A stretch of DNA of 64,000 bases, taken from NCBI RefSeq assembly GCF_900100665.1, contig NZ_FNCS01000010.1:35461-99460 (forward strand), given 5' to 3'. This DNA comes from Pelagibacterium luteolum. Its GTDB lineage: Bacteria; Pseudomonadota; Alphaproteobacteria; Rhizobiales; Devosiaceae. The notes below the pieces were generated by a model. The model saw only the letters and a program-made list of their open reading frames with translations. It searched no databases and was not told the origin of the DNA. The translations under genes and the position numbers were made by a program. Below are positions 36,358-45,661 of the stretch, piece by piece (within the stretch, counting starts at the first letter, position 1; each line of letters opens with the position of its first letter).

Positions 36358-37374
36358 ATGGTGTCGTCGATGGAGCAGCGCGTGGCGAAAGCCGTGACAA
36401 TGACAGATGTTCTGGCTGCGCGCCGACGGATCGCGTCGCACGTGCTGCGCTCCTCGCTGACCCCGAGCATGTCGTTGTCGTCTCACACAGGCCATCCCAT
36501 ACTGTTCAAGAACGAGCATCAGCAGCTGACGGGCAGTTTCAAGCTGCGCGGCGCCACCAATGCCGTACTCTCCTTATCTTCGGAAGAGCAGCAGCGTGGC
36601 GTTGCGGCGGCGTCGACGGGAAATCACGGGCGCGCCTTGTCCCATGCGGCCCTCGCCACCGGCGCCAAAGCCATCATCTGCATGTCCTCGCTCGTGCCCA
36701 CCAACAAGGTCGAGGCCATTCGGGCGCTTGGGGCGGAAGCGCGAATTGTGGGCAAGAGCCAGGATGATGCGCAGCGCGAAGTGGACCGGCTGGTCGCCGA
36801 AGACGGGCTTATCGACATTCCGCCTTTCGATCGCGCCGAGATCATCGCCGGGCAAGCAACGCTCGGCCTCGAGATCATCGAAGACGCTCCTGAACTCGAT
36901 GCCGTACTCGTGCCGCTTTCGGGCGGCGGCTTGATCGCAGGGGTGGCGCTAGCGATAAAGACTGTCTCGCCCAAAACACGGATCATCGGGGTATCGATGG
37001 AGCGTGGCGCAGCGATGGTTGCGTGCCTTGCGGCGGGAAGACCCATCGAGGTGGACGAACTCGAAACGCTTGCCGACTCGCTGGGCGGCGGCATCGGGCT
37101 GTCCAATCGGTACACATTCGGGATGGTGCGCGATCTCGTCGATGAGACGATCCTGCTCACCGAGCGGGAAATCGCTGGGGCCATCGTTCACGCCTACGTC
37201 CATGAGCGCGAAGTGATCGAAGGGGCGGCAGCTGTCGGCATCGGTGCAATCCTGTCGGGCAAATTTCTCGCCAAGGGTCCCACCGCCCTAGTGCTGTCGG
37301 GCCGTAATATCGACATGGGCGTGCATGCGCAGCTTATCGCCGAGACCCATCCAGCGCTTGTCGGAGACGCTTGA
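36358..37374 (+). CDS. eutB: Hydroxyectoine utilisation dehydratase EutB
   Basis: A 338-residue fold-type II PLP enzyme of the threonine ammonia-lyase group. SFKLRGATNAV has the PLP-binding lysine (about residue 63), ASTGNHG is the phosphate-side Asn loop and PLSGGGLIAGVA is the glycine-rich phosphate cradle. EutB is proposed to help turn the hydroxylated intermediate of 5-hydroxyectoine breakdown into a form that joins the ectoine route. It overlaps eutC at TGATG. The start at 36358 is a best guess; a GTG at 36331 and an ATG at 36370 are possible, and no strong RBS is visible. Confidence 0.88.
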   Translation: MVSSMEQRVAKAVTMTDVLAARRRIASHVLRSSLTPSMSLSSHTGHPILFKNEHQQLTGSFKLRGATNAVLSLSSEEQQRGVAAASTGNHGRALSHAALATGAKAIICMSSLVPTNKVEAIRALGAEARIVGKSQDDAQREVDRLVAEDGLIDIPPFDRAEIIAGQATLGLEIIEDAPELDAVLVPLSGGGLIAGVALAIKTVSPKTRIIGVSMERGAAMVACLAAGRPIEVDELETLADSLGGGIGLSNRYTFGMVRDLVDETILLTEREIAGAIVHAYVHEREVIEGAAAVGIGAILSGKFLAKGPTALVLSGRNIDMGVHAQLIAETHPALVGDA

Positions 37375-38366
37375 TGGCCGAGGTGCAAATTCTGACCGAA
37401 ACCGATCTTCGCAGGCTGATCACGCTCGATCGCGATGCGATCCAATGCGTCGAGAATGCGTTCAAGGCGCTGGCGAGTGGCACCGTCGTCATGCCACCGA
37501 TCCTTCGGCTCGATATCGCCGAGGCCAATGGCGAAGTCGACGTCAAGACAGCGTTCGTGCCGGGGCTGGATAGCTTTGCGATCAAGGTCAGCCCCGGGTT
37601 TTTCGACAATCCCGCGAAGGGCATTGCCTCAACGAACGGCCTGATGGTCGTTCTTAGCGCGCACACCGGATTGCTCGAGGCCCTGTTGCTCGACAATGGC
37701 TATCTGACCGACATTCGGACGGCCGCGGCGGGTGCCGTTGCGGCAAAACATTTGTCGCGGAGCAATGCCCGCTCGGCAGCGATCTTGGGCGCGGGAATGC
37801 AGGCGCGATTGCAGCTCGAGGCGCTACTTTTGGTGCGCAACATCGAGACGGTCAGCGTCTGGGCGCGTGATAGGGCAAAGGCCGAACTCTTTGCGCGACG
37901 CGCGGCTCTCGATCTCGGCATACCCGTCAGGGCTTGCCCGGATGCAAAAGAGGCTGTGGAGGGGGCTGACATCATCGTCACCACGACGCCGGCAACGTCG
38001 CCAATTCTCCAGGCCGACTGGATTGCACCGGGCGCTCATATCACGGCCATGGGTTCGGACGCCGAGCACAAGAACGAAATCGACCCCAATCTGATCTCAC
38101 GCGCCGATCTCTATGTCGCCGACAGCCTGAACCAGACCCGTCGCCTTGGCGAATTGCACCACGCCATTGTCGCGGGTCTTATCGCGGCGAATGCGGATTT
38201 TGTCGAACTCGGCGCAGTTGTCTCGCAAAGCGCCGTCGGGCGGACCAGCGACCGCCAGATTACAGTGGCCGACCTGACGGGCACGGGGGTGCAGGATACC
38301 GCCATTGCCACATTAGCCCGCACGCGGGCACAGTCGGCCAAGGCCGGCACAATGATTTCGACCTAA
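37374..38366 (+). CDS. eutC: Ectoine utilisation protein EutC (ornithine cyclodeaminase family)
   Basis: A 330-residue protein of the ornithine cyclodeaminase/mu-crystallin family with a Rossmann NAD site (AAILGAGMQARLQLEALL, about residues 132-150). In hydroxyectoine clusters it is EutC, thought to work with EutB on the 3-hydroxy-DABA branch. It starts on the last base of the eutB stop codon and is followed by doeA after 29 bp. Family membership is clear; the reaction in vivo is not proven. Confidence 0.88.
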   Translation: MAEVQILTETDLRRLITLDRDAIQCVENAFKALASGTVVMPPILRLDIAEANGEVDVKTAFVPGLDSFAIKVSPGFFDNPAKGIASTNGLMVVLSAHTGLLEALLLDNGYLTDIRTAAAGAVAAKHLSRSNARSAAILGAGMQARLQLEALLLVRNIETVSVWARDRAKAELFARRAALDLGIPVRACPDAKEAVEGADIIVTTTPATSPILQADWIAPGAHITAMGSDAEHKNEIDPNLISRADLYVADSLNQTRRLGELHHAIVAGLIAANADFVELGAVVSQSAVGRTSDRQITVADLTGTGVQDTAIATLARTRAQSAKAGTMIST

Positions 38367-38395
38367 ACCAGGTCTTTTTTGGAGCCCATCAGAGA

Positions 38396-39580
38396 ATGGT
38401 CAACACGCGACTGCCCTTCACACTGCCTGAATATTACGAGCGGCTGGAAGCCGTTAGGCGCTCCATGCAGACGCAGGGGATCGACATCCTGATCGTCACG
38501 AATCCATCCAACATGCACTGGATCACCGGGTATGATGGATGGAGCTTTTACGTGCATCAGGCTGTCGTCGTTTCGCTCACCGACGAGCCTGTCTGGTGGG
38601 GCCGGCCGATGGATGCGGTTGGGGCCGAGAAGACCACTTGGCTCCAAAACGACTCCATATTTTCCTACCCCGACGATTATGTGCAGAACCCGGCCAAGCA
38701 CGCCTATGAACATCTGTGCGGCATCCTCAAGGACAAGGGTTGGGATCGTCTGCGCATCGGCGTCGAGATGGACAACTATTATTTCACTGCAGCATGCCTT
38801 GAAACGCTGCGCGCCGAAATCGAAGGTGTGACGGTGATCGATGCGACCTCTGTCGTCACCTGGCAGCGCTCGGTCAAATCGGAAGCGGAAATCGAATATA
38901 TGCGCCGGGCGGCGCGGATCGTCGAAGCGATGCACACCCGCATTCGCGATGTGATCGAGCCCGGAATGCGCAAGAACGAGCTGGTTGCGGAAATCTATCA
39001 CGCCTCACTGGTCGGTGCCGACGGTTATGGCGGGGATTATTCGGCTATCGTTCCGCTTACGCCCTCGGGCCGCGATGCAGCGGCGGCGCATTTGACCTGG
39101 GACGACCGCGAGCTGGTCAAGGGCGAGGGCACGTTCTTCGAAATCGCAGGCTGCTACAAGCGCTACCATTGCCCCATTTCGCGCACCGTCTATCTGGGCG
39201 AGCCGCCCAAGGACATGCTCAAGGCGCAGGAAGCGGTATTGGAAGGACTGGCAGCGGGCATGGCCGTGGCCAAGCCGGGCTATACCTGCGGGGAAATCGC
39301 CGATGCGTTCTTTGGCGTCCTGCGGAAATATGGCGTCGAGAAGACTTCGCGTACGGGCTATTCCGTGGGGCTCTCCTATCCGCCCGATTGGGGCGAGCAC
39401 ACGATGAGCATTCGCCCGGGCGATCCGTCGGTGCTGCGATCGAACATGGTGTTCCACTTCATGCCGGCCATCTGGACGCCAGAATGGGGTCTTGAGATCA
39501 CCGAAACCATGCGCATCACCGATGATGGTGGGCCCGAATGCCTTGCCAACGTGCCGCGCGAACTCTGCATCAAACCGTAA
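38396..39580 (+). CDS. doeA: Ectoine hydrolase DoeA/EutD
   Basis: A 394-residue creatinase/prolidase-fold (M24) enzyme. The N-terminal domain includes NPSNMHWITGYDGWSFYVHQ (residues about 35-54). The C-terminal pita-bread domain includes SAIVPLTPSG, SVGLSYPPDWGEH and ITETMRI. DoeA (EutD) opens the ectoine ring to N-acetyl-L-2,4-diaminobutyrate. Ectoine hydrolases do not carry the full metal-binding set of M24 aminopeptidases, and the expected Asp ligand positions are not obvious here either. It is the diagnostic gene of ectoine degradation. An ArgE-type gene follows after 12 bp. Confidence 0.92.
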   Translation: MVNTRLPFTLPEYYERLEAVRRSMQTQGIDILIVTNPSNMHWITGYDGWSFYVHQAVVVSLTDEPVWWGRPMDAVGAEKTTWLQNDSIFSYPDDYVQNPAKHAYEHLCGILKDKGWDRLRIGVEMDNYYFTAACLETLRAEIEGVTVIDATSVVTWQRSVKSEAEIEYMRRAARIVEAMHTRIRDVIEPGMRKNELVAEIYHASLVGADGYGGDYSAIVPLTPSGRDAAAAHLTWDDRELVKGEGTFFEIAGCYKRYHCPISRTVYLGEPPKDMLKAQEAVLEGLAAGMAVAKPGYTCGEIADAFFGVLRKYGVEKTSRTGYSVGLSYPPDWGEHTMSIRPGDPSVLRSNMVFHFMPAIWTPEWGLEITETMRITDDGGPECLANVPRELCIKP

Positions 39581-39592
39581 GAGACCGACTTC

Positions 39593-40759
39593 ATGGCCCA
39601 TAGACTGCTTGGCGAAACACTCGAAATTCTCGCGGATTTGATCGGCTTTCAGTCGATCTCGTCCGAGAGCAATCTCGAGATGATCGCCTATATCAACCAC
39701 CGGCTCGACCAGATCGGAACGCGCACCTATCTGACGCTGAGCCCGGAAGGCAACAAGGCCAACCTGTTCGCCACGCTCGGGCCACCCGAGGCCGATGGCG
39801 GGATCGTGCTATCGGGGCATACCGACGTGGTGCCGGTCGAGGGGCAGGACTGGAGCTCGGACCCCTTCACCGCGACACTGCGCAATCGCAAGATCTATGG
39901 GCGTGGGTCATGCGACATGAAGGGGTTCATCGCCTGCGCGCTGGCCTTTGCGCCCTATTTTCAGGAGATTGGGATCAAGCGGCCCATCCATCTCGCCTTT
40001 ACCTATGACGAGGAGGTGGGGTGTCTTGGGGCGCAGGTGATGCTCAAGGAACTCAAGGCGGTGGGGCGAAAGCCCTCACTATGCATCGTGGGTGAGCCGA
40101 CGATGATGAAGATCATCGAGGGCCATAAGGGGTGCTGTGAATATACGACCCATTTCACCGGGCTCGAGGGTCATGGGTCGATGCCCGATCGCGGGGTCAA
40201 TGCGGTTGAATATGCAGTGCAGTATGTGACCAAGCTGCTTGAAGTCGGTGAGGGACTGAAAAAGCGGGCGCCGGAAGACAGCCGGTTCGATCCGCCATGG
40301 TCCACGGTGCAGATCGGGAAGATGGCGGGCGGGATCGCGCGCAACATCATCGCCGGCTCATGCTCGGTGGAGTGGGAGTTGCGGCACATCAACGCCGCCG
40401 ATTTCGATTTCACCCATGATCAGATCCGGGGTTATGTCGAGAACGTTCTTTTGCCCAAGATGCAGGACATCCATCCTGACGCGTCGGTGATCACGGAAAC
40501 TATCGGCGAAGTGGCCGGTCTCGAGCCGATGAGCAAATCGGAAGCCGTGGCGCTGGTGCGGGCGCTGACGGGCAACGAGGAGCCTGCCGAGTGTGTGCCG
40601 TTTTCCACTGAAGCCGGGCTGTTTCAGGAACTGGGGATCGATACCGTCATTTGCGGCCCGGGCTCGATCGAGCAGGCGCACAAGCCTGACGAGTTCGTTG
40701 AACTCGATCAGCTGAGCGCGTGTCTGGAGATGATCGAGGGGCTGGAGAAGGCGGCTTAA
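39593..40759 (+). CDS. M20 deacetylase of the ArgE type (replaces DoeB?)
   Basis: A 388-residue M20 metallopeptidase of the acetylornithine deacetylase (ArgE) type. Metal-binding motifs are VLSGHTDVVPVEGQDW (His, then Asp two residues on), GRGSCDMKGF and TYDEEVGCLG (catalytic Glu-Glu), and a dimerisation domain lies at about residues 180-290. Here it follows doeA by 12 bp, exactly where DoeB, the N-acetyl-DABA deacetylase of a different family, normally sits. N-acetyl-DABA is one methylene shorter than N-acetylornithine. A role in ectoine breakdown is therefore likely but unproven; an arginine-pathway role is the alternative. Confidence 0.82.
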   Translation: MAHRLLGETLEILADLIGFQSISSESNLEMIAYINHRLDQIGTRTYLTLSPEGNKANLFATLGPPEADGGIVLSGHTDVVPVEGQDWSSDPFTATLRNRKIYGRGSCDMKGFIACALAFAPYFQEIGIKRPIHLAFTYDEEVGCLGAQVMLKELKAVGRKPSLCIVGEPTMMKIIEGHKGCCEYTTHFTGLEGHGSMPDRGVNAVEYAVQYVTKLLEVGEGLKKRAPEDSRFDPPWSTVQIGKMAGGIARNIIAGSCSVEWELRHINAADFDFTHDQIRGYVENVLLPKMQDIHPDASVITETIGEVAGLEPMSKSEAVALVRALTGNEEPAECVPFSTEAGLFQELGIDTVICGPGSIEQAHKPDEFVELDQLSACLEMIEGLEKAA

Positions 40760-40827
40760 CCGTGGACTGACCACCTTCTCGGCGCATACCGGTCCCCGCT
40801 CAAGGCCGGGATGGCGTCGGTGGATGT

Positions 40828-41829
40828 TTATCTGAAGGCCGGGATGACCTCGCGGCCATAGCGGGCGATGATGTCTTCTTCCTCGCCACTGTCGAGATAG
40901 ATGTTGAACTGGGTGACGCCTGCGGCTTCGAGGTCGCGGATCTTGGCGATGTGTTCGTCGGGTTCGCCGAGAACGCAGAAGCTTTCGACGATGTCGTCGG
41001 TGATGAAGTCGAGATAGGGGTTATCGGACTGGCCGTGCTTTGAATAATCATAGCCGCGCCGGGCTTCGATATAGCTGGTGAGGCTCGCGGGGACCTTGTC
41101 GGAATCCGCGCCGTATTTTTCCACGATATCTGCGACATGGTTACCGACCATGGCGGGGAACCATCTGGTGGCTGCGATGGCTTTTTGTTTGTCGCCGAAA
41201 TAGGCGGGCGCTGCGGCCATCGAGCGATAGTTCGACATATCGCGACCGGCAGCCTTCCCTGCTTCGATGCACTGATCGGTGAACCATTTGCACAGGCTCG
41301 GCTCGGCGATCTGGAGCACGACGCCATCGGCGCTTTCGCCAGCGGTCTTGAGGGCAAGGGGGCCATAAGCGGCGATCCAGGAGGGCATTTCGTGCCCGAC
41401 CGCCCAGGGGAACTGGACGGGGTTTGGCACGTCGCCATAGGTGACTTCATCGCCGCGGACCATGGCCTTGGTCTTGGCGATGAATTCCGCCACCCGCTTG
41501 AGCGTTGCGGGCTTGTGGCCCATGACGCGACGCGAGGAATCGCCACGGCCCACGGCGAGATCGAAGCGTCCACCGCTTTGCTTGGCGAGTGAACCGAAAA
41601 GCGATGCGGCGACGGACCAGTCGCGCACGTCGGGGTTGGTCACCAGCGGGCCGAAGCGCATGGATTTGGTCCATTCCATGCCCATCGCCATGGCGGGGTA
41701 GGGGTCGCGCCAGAGAATGTGAGAATCGTAGAACCAGCAATAGGAAAAGCCCGCATATTCGGCGGCCTGGATCAGATAGCGCGCGCGATCGTGCTCGACG
41801 AAGCCTTTAAATGTGATCCCGAATTCCAT
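40828..41829 (-). CDS. F420-dependent LLM-class oxidoreductase (CPS_4090-like family)
   Basis: A 333-residue luciferase-like TIM barrel. MEFGITFKGFVEHDRARYLI at the N-terminus, FYDSHILWRDPYP and VGRGDSSRRVMGHKPATLKR follow the family of F420-dependent oxidoreductases typified by Colwellia CPS_4090. The first His (in DSHILW) aligns with the F420-binding position of other family members. It is the last gene of the operon, 91 bp after the ABC ATPase gene. Reaction unknown. Assignment to F420 rather than FMN rests on family and on the cofE gene in the same operon. Confidence 0.8.
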   Translation of the reverse strand: MEFGITFKGFVEHDRARYLIQAAEYAGFSYCWFYDSHILWRDPYPAMAMGMEWTKSMRFGPLVTNPDVRDWSVAASLFGSLAKQSGGRFDLAVGRGDSSRRVMGHKPATLKRVAEFIAKTKAMVRGDEVTYGDVPNPVQFPWAVGHEMPSWIAAYGPLALKTAGESADGVVLQIAEPSLCKWFTDQCIEAGKAAGRDMSNYRSMAAAPAYFGDKQKAIAATRWFPAMVGNHVADIVEKYGADSDKVPASLTSYIEARRGYDYSKHGQSDNPYLDFITDDIVESFCVLGEPDEHIAKIRDLEAAGVTQFNIYLDSGEEEDIIARYGREVIPAFR

Positions 41830-41919
41830 GGTCGTCCCTACCCCTTGTCATGCAACGCCGTTACCGCAGCGAAATATTTTGACCAGATGATCAAATTCTT
41901 GCCGGGGCCGCAAGCCCAA

Positions 41920-42696
41920 TTATTGCGGACCGTAAGCGATCATCGGGCGGCCCGAAGTAGGGTTGGCGATGATGGTTGCCGCCACCCCATAGACGTCAGC
42001 CAGAAAGCCAGAGTCGATCACCGCGGCAGGTTCGCCCTCTGCGACAACCCTTCCCCGATCCAGCGCGACGATATGATCGAACCATGCCGCCGTGAGGTTG
42101 AGGTCGTGCATGGTGACGAGGATGGTCAAACCCTCCTCGGCCAGTGATCTCAAGATGTTCATCACAGCGATTTGGGCGGCGATATCGAGATGGTTGGTTG
42201 GCTCATCGAGAAGGATCAGCTTCGGCTGCTGCGCCAGCGCACGTGCGATATGCACCCGTTGCTGCTCGCCACCCGATAGCGTTGAAAACCGCCGATGGGC
42301 AAATTTGCTCATGCCGACGCGCTCGAGCGCCCTTGCGACGATGGTCTCGTCGGCATCCTGCGTGTCGGCGGACCATACCCCCTGGTGCGGCAGCCGGCCC
42401 AGCATCACGACGTCATGGACGTCGATCGGTTGATCGGTGCTGTTGGACTGCTCCACCAAAGCTGCCATTTGGGCGCGCGTCCTTCGTGGCAGGGCATGAA
42501 AGTCCTCGCCCGCGAACGTGACATGCGCCCGCGCGGCTGGCTCAAGCCCCAAGATTACGCGCAGGAGCGTGGATTTTCCGGCACCGTTAGGGCCGATCAG
42601 TGCGTTGAGTTTGCCGGGCGCAAGGGCAAAACCGACATCGGCGAGGATTGCCCTGCCCTCGATTACAAGGCTCGCGTGGGCGATCGAGAGGCTCAT
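41920..42696 (-). CDS. FecE/BtuD-type ABC ATPase, proposed F420-0 importer
   Basis: A 258-residue ABC ATPase of the iron-siderophore/B12 class. Walker A is GPNGAGKST (about residues 35-43), the signature FSTLSGGEQQRVHIARAL follows, Walker B is LILLDEPTNHLD, and the H-loop His is in TMHDL. The start at 42696 overlaps the permease stop by 4 bp (ATGA); the longer frame reads into the permease gene and is not used. Together with the permease and binding protein it forms a BtuFCD-like importer. In Actinobacteria the matching three-gene cassette next to cofE was proposed to import F420-0. Confidence 0.85.
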   Translation of the reverse strand: MSLSIAHASLVIEGRAILADVGFALAPGKLNALIGPNGAGKSTLLRVILGLEPAARAHVTFAGEDFHALPRRTRAQMAALVEQSNSTDQPIDVHDVVMLGRLPHQGVWSADTQDADETIVARALERVGMSKFAHRRFSTLSGGEQQRVHIARALAQQPKLILLDEPTNHLDIAAQIAVMNILRSLAEEGLTILVTMHDLNLTAAWFDHIVALDRGRVVAEGEPAAVIDSGFLADVYGVAATIIANPTSGRPMIAYGPQ

Positions 42697-43751
42697 GTGG
42701 CCCGCCTGTTGTGCAGGAGAATGAGGAAGAACGCCGGTGCGCCAATCATGGCGGTGACGATGCCGACGGGCAGTTCGCGCGGGTCGAACAATGTGCGCGC
42801 GGCTGTATCGGTCCAGACCATGAAGATGGCGCCGGCGAGCGCTGCCAGCGGCAGCAAATGCTGATGCCTGCCACCGGCAACGAGCCTTACGGCGTGGGGG
42901 AGGATAAGGCCGACGAAGCCGATTGCGCCAGAGATCGCGACGAGGACGCCAGTCAGAAGAGCGGTGGCGCCCAGCATCAGCCAACGGGTTTTAGCGACAT
43001 CGATGCCGAGGGCGCGGGCGGCGGTGTCGCCGAAAACAAAACCGTCGAGGATGCGGCTCGATGCCATCAACGGCACGCCCACCACGGCAAAGGCCACGAG
43101 CGCCAGTGTCGCGTCCGACCATCGGCTGCCGGCGAGCGACCCCATGAGCCAGGAGAGAATTTCGCGGTAGGAATCCCCCGTGGCCGTCCAAAAGATCAGG
43201 AACGAGGTGAGGGCCGAGGCGAGAGCCGAAACGGCCAACCCGGCGAGGATGGCACGCGAGGCTGTGATGGCGCCGAGCGAGCGCGCCAGACCCAATGTCA
43301 TCGCCATCGCTGCCAAGGCGCCCAAAAAGGCGCCGACCGGCAGGAGCACTGTCGCGCCGACCAGCATCATTGCCACCGCCCCGACTGAGGCGCCGGATGA
43401 CAGACCGAGGAGATAGGGGTCAGCGAGTGGGTTGCGAGTCAACGCCTGCATTGTCGCCCCGCAAATGGCGAGCCCGGCGCCAACTGCTGCGGCTGCCAGA
43501 ACGCGCGGAAGTCGCAGCTCCCAGACGATCCCTTCGTGCAGGATCGACACCGGGCTGCGGCTCAAGAGGCCGAGCTTGTGTCCGATCACGGCCCATACAT
43601 CGCCTGCTCCGATATCGGCAGGTCCGATGGTTACGGCGACGATGATCGAGGCCACGAGGAGCGCCGATAACCCCAGCAGCCACGCCCGCATTCTCAGCCG
43701 CCGCAGGGCGGCCGGGGTCAGAGCGGAAAGGCCGAGGGGAGCGGCGACCAT
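42693..43751 (-). CDS. FecCD/BtuC-type ABC permease, proposed F420-0 importer
   Basis: A 352-residue FecCD permease with about ten hydrophobic helices. Family marks are WELRLPRVLAAAAVGAGLA (about residues 75-95), QALTRNPLADPYLLGLSSGA and GLILPHAVRLVAGG near the C-terminus. FecCD permeases move large cofactors and chelates such as B12 or haem. It overlaps the ATPase gene by 4 bp and starts 3 bp after the binding-protein gene. A large acidic cofactor such as F420-0 fits this transporter class in size. Confidence 0.87.
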   Translation of the reverse strand: MVAAPLGLSALTPAALRRLRMRAWLLGLSALLVASIIVAVTIGPADIGAGDVWAVIGHKLGLLSRSPVSILHEGIVWELRLPRVLAAAAVGAGLAICGATMQALTRNPLADPYLLGLSSGASVGAVAMMLVGATVLLPVGAFLGALAAMAMTLGLARSLGAITASRAILAGLAVSALASALTSFLIFWTATGDSYREILSWLMGSLAGSRWSDATLALVAFAVVGVPLMASSRILDGFVFGDTAARALGIDVAKTRWLMLGATALLTGVLVAISGAIGFVGLILPHAVRLVAGGRHQHLLPLAALAGAIFMVWTDTAARTLFDPRELPVGIVTAMIGAPAFFLILLHNRRAT

Positions 43752-43754
43752 GGG

Positions 43755-44852
43755 TTAGAAATCCAGTTCCGCCAGTTGATCGGCGAGATCGCGCAAGGCG
43801 GGAACGCTTCTGACGCCCGGTTCGGCGGCGGGAAACGGGATCGTAAGGTAATGCTCGTTTTGCACGGCATTCAGGTTCGCGGTGGCCGGGTTGCTGTTCA
43901 AAAGTTCGATCTTTTGTGCTCGCGAGTTCCATGCTGCATCGACCAGAACGATGACATCGGGATCGGCATCGACGATCGCTTCCCAACTGGCGGAGGCCCA
44001 AGTGTCTTCGATATCTGCAAAGATATTGGCGATGCCCAGCGCCTCCATGGTCATCTGCGGACCACCAAGGCCCGCGCCGACATAAGGCGTTGCCGTGGCC
44101 GATGAGTACCAGAGCCCGGTTAGGCCAGAGGTCGGTTTGATCGCATCGAGCATGGCGCGCTGTTCGGCCACGAGTTCGGTGGCGCGCGCTTCGACATCAA
44201 AGATCACGCCCATTTCGAGGATCTGGGAGAAAATGTCGTCAAAATTCAGCCTGTCGGGTGTGCCTTGGGAGCGGCACGCAGTCGGGGCGACGTAGGTCGC
44301 AACGCCAAGGGACTGGAGGCTTTCCCGCGTGCCCGTAGCATCGGCGGCAAAGCTCGATTCCCAACCGCCATAGACGAGATCAGGTGCCGCTTCGAGCACC
44401 ACTTCCTGGCTGGGGACGCGGTCCGCAAGGACGGGCAGCGGCGCTGCGGGCGCCCATTCGTCGGGCACGGGACCGTCCTGGAAGCCGACGCCGACGATCT
44501 TGTCGCCAAGTCCGAGGGCGAGCAGCATTTCGGTTGCTGTGGACTTGATGGTGACGACACGTTCGGGCGGGGCATCGAAGGTGACGGTGACGCCGCAGTT
44601 TTCGATCGTGAGAGGGTATTCGGTGGCAAAGGCGGGGGTGGCGAGGATCAGAGTCGATGCAATCGCAAGCGCGCTTCTCTTGGCGAGAGCTGCGCGCCCC
44701 TCATCCGACCGCTTCGCGGCCACCTCCGGCCACCAGGGGAGAAGGAGAACAGTGGCAATCGGGCTGCCGCCAGCACTCCCTTCTCCCGCAGTGGGAGAAG
44801 CGTCGCGGATGAGGGGAGTGCCACAGGATCGTATGCTGACGGGAAATCTCAT
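43755..44852 (-). CDS. Periplasmic cofactor-binding protein (BtuF-like) with repeat-derived N-terminus
   Basis: A 365-residue binding protein of the BtuF/FhuD fold. [42 protein letters not shown] and [17 protein letters not shown] are typical. The hydrophobic signal segment ([19 protein letters not shown]) lies only at about residues 57-76, because a 120-bp palindromic repeat is translated in front of it. The ATG at 44852 overlaps the cofE stop by 4 bp, and no other in-frame start with a spaced RBS lies between the repeat and the signal peptide. It is the substrate sensor of the proposed F420-0 importer. Confidence 0.85.
   Translation of the reverse strand: MRFPVSIRSCGTPLIRDASPTAGEGSAGGSPIATVLLLPWWPEVAAKRSDEGRAALAKRSALAIASTLILATPAFATEYPLTIENCGVTVTFDAPPERVVTIKSTATEMLLALGLGDKIVGVGFQDGPVPDEWAPAAPLPVLADRVPSQEVVLEAAPDLVYGGWESSFAADATGTRESLQSLGVATYVAPTACRSQGTPDRLNFDDIFSQILEMGVIFDVEARATELVAEQRAMLDAIKPTSGLTGLWYSSATATPYVGAGLGGPQMTMEALGIANIFADIEDTWASASWEAIVDADPDVIVLVDAAWNSRAQKIELLNSNPATANLNAVQNEHYLTIPFPAAEPGVRSVPALRDLADQLAELDF
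44697..44816. repeat. Mosaic palindromic repeat inside a coding region, copy 2
   Basis: A 120-bp element bounded by the perfect inverted ends CCCCTCATCCG (44697-44707) and CGGATGAGGGG (44806-44816). The block CACCAGGGGAGAAGG (44731-44745) is shared with the element at 28079-28217. It lies within the 5' part of the binding-protein frame and keeps that frame open, adding about 40 residues ahead of the signal peptide. Confidence 0.85.
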
Positions 44853-45661
44853 CGTGCCTTTTCCTTGGCTGTCGCGCGAGCGCGCATGCCGGCCTCGTAG
44901 CCCTGCGCGTAGGCCTCGGTCGAACCGAAGCGGAACATGTCGTCTTCGCCGAGGCGCGCCAGGGTTCGGGCGCCGGGGGTGTCGAGATCGCCGACGAGGC
45001 GGGACAGGCCGCGGGCGACTGCAACAGGGATGCCGGATGCCTTGCCCTTGACCAGATCGGCGGCGGCGGCGAGTTCATCGGCGACCACGGTGACAGTGAC
45101 ATTAAGCGGACGGCCATTGGCGTCGACACCACCACGCAAATCGTCGACAAGTTGGACCCCGGCGGCGCCAATGGCCGCGTCGGTCTGGCCCACGCGCCAG
45201 GGGCGACCGAGGGTATCGGTAATGATGATGCCGATCTTTCTGCCGGTCCTTTCACGCAGGCCCGCGCAGAGGTTTTTTGCCGAAGCATCGGGGTCGCGCG
45301 GCAGGCGTAGCGCCAAACCATCGGGGACGTTGGAGGTGTCGAGGCCGGCAGCGGCCATGACGAGGCCCTGACGGGTTTCGACAATTTTCGTCGTGCCGCC
45401 GGCGTGGACGCGCTCGGCCACAACGCGGACCGTATCTTCGTCGATGGCCAAATCGCGGGCTTCGATAGGCACCTGCATGCCTTCGGCTTTCGAGACGATC
45501 TTTGAGGTCACCACCAGAATGTCGCCGTCGCGAAGTGCGGCCCCGTCGTCGCTTGCAGCCATTGCCTCTATGGCGTGGGCAATGATGGATACAAGGTCAT
45601 CGCCGGCCCCGATCTCGGGGATGTTTTCGATGCCCCAGAGTGTCAGCCGACCGACCATCAT
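44849..45661 (-). CDS. cofE: Coenzyme F420-0:L-glutamate ligase CofE
   Basis: A 270-residue CofE-type ligase that adds gamma-linked glutamates to F420-0 with GTP. Family features run in order: [19 protein letters not shown] at the N-terminus, [17 protein letters not shown] (about residues 44-60), [36 protein letters not shown] (about 145-166) and [17 protein letters not shown]. It overlaps both neighbours by 4 bp. It is the only F420 biosynthesis gene here: no cofC, cofD, cofG or cofH is present. The FbiB C-terminal domain is absent, as in archaeal CofE. Confidence 0.93.
   Translation of the reverse strand: MMVGRLTLWGIENIPEIGAGDDLVSIIAHAIEAMAASDDGAALRDGDILVVTSKIVSKAEGMQVPIEARDLAIDEDTVRVVAERVHAGGTTKIVETRQGLVMAAAGLDTSNVPDGLALRLPRDPDASAKNLCAGLRERTGRKIGIIITDTLGRPWRVGQTDAAIGAAGVQLVDDLRGGVDANGRPLNVTVTVVADELAAAADLVKGKASGIPVAVARGLSRLVGDLDTPGARTLARLGEDDMFRFGSTEAYAQGYEAGMRARATAKEKAR

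Noticed and set aside
42697..42984. 96-residue N-terminal extension of the F420 operon ATPase
   Set aside because: It lies wholly within the permease gene in another frame and is Arg/His-rich; the ATGA overlap at 42693-42696 sets the start.
41920..44852. Annotating the BtuFCD-like importer as a vitamin B12 or siderophore transporter
   Set aside because: No B12 riboswitch, Fur-like box or TonB receptor is near, and cofE plus two F420 enzymes share the operon.
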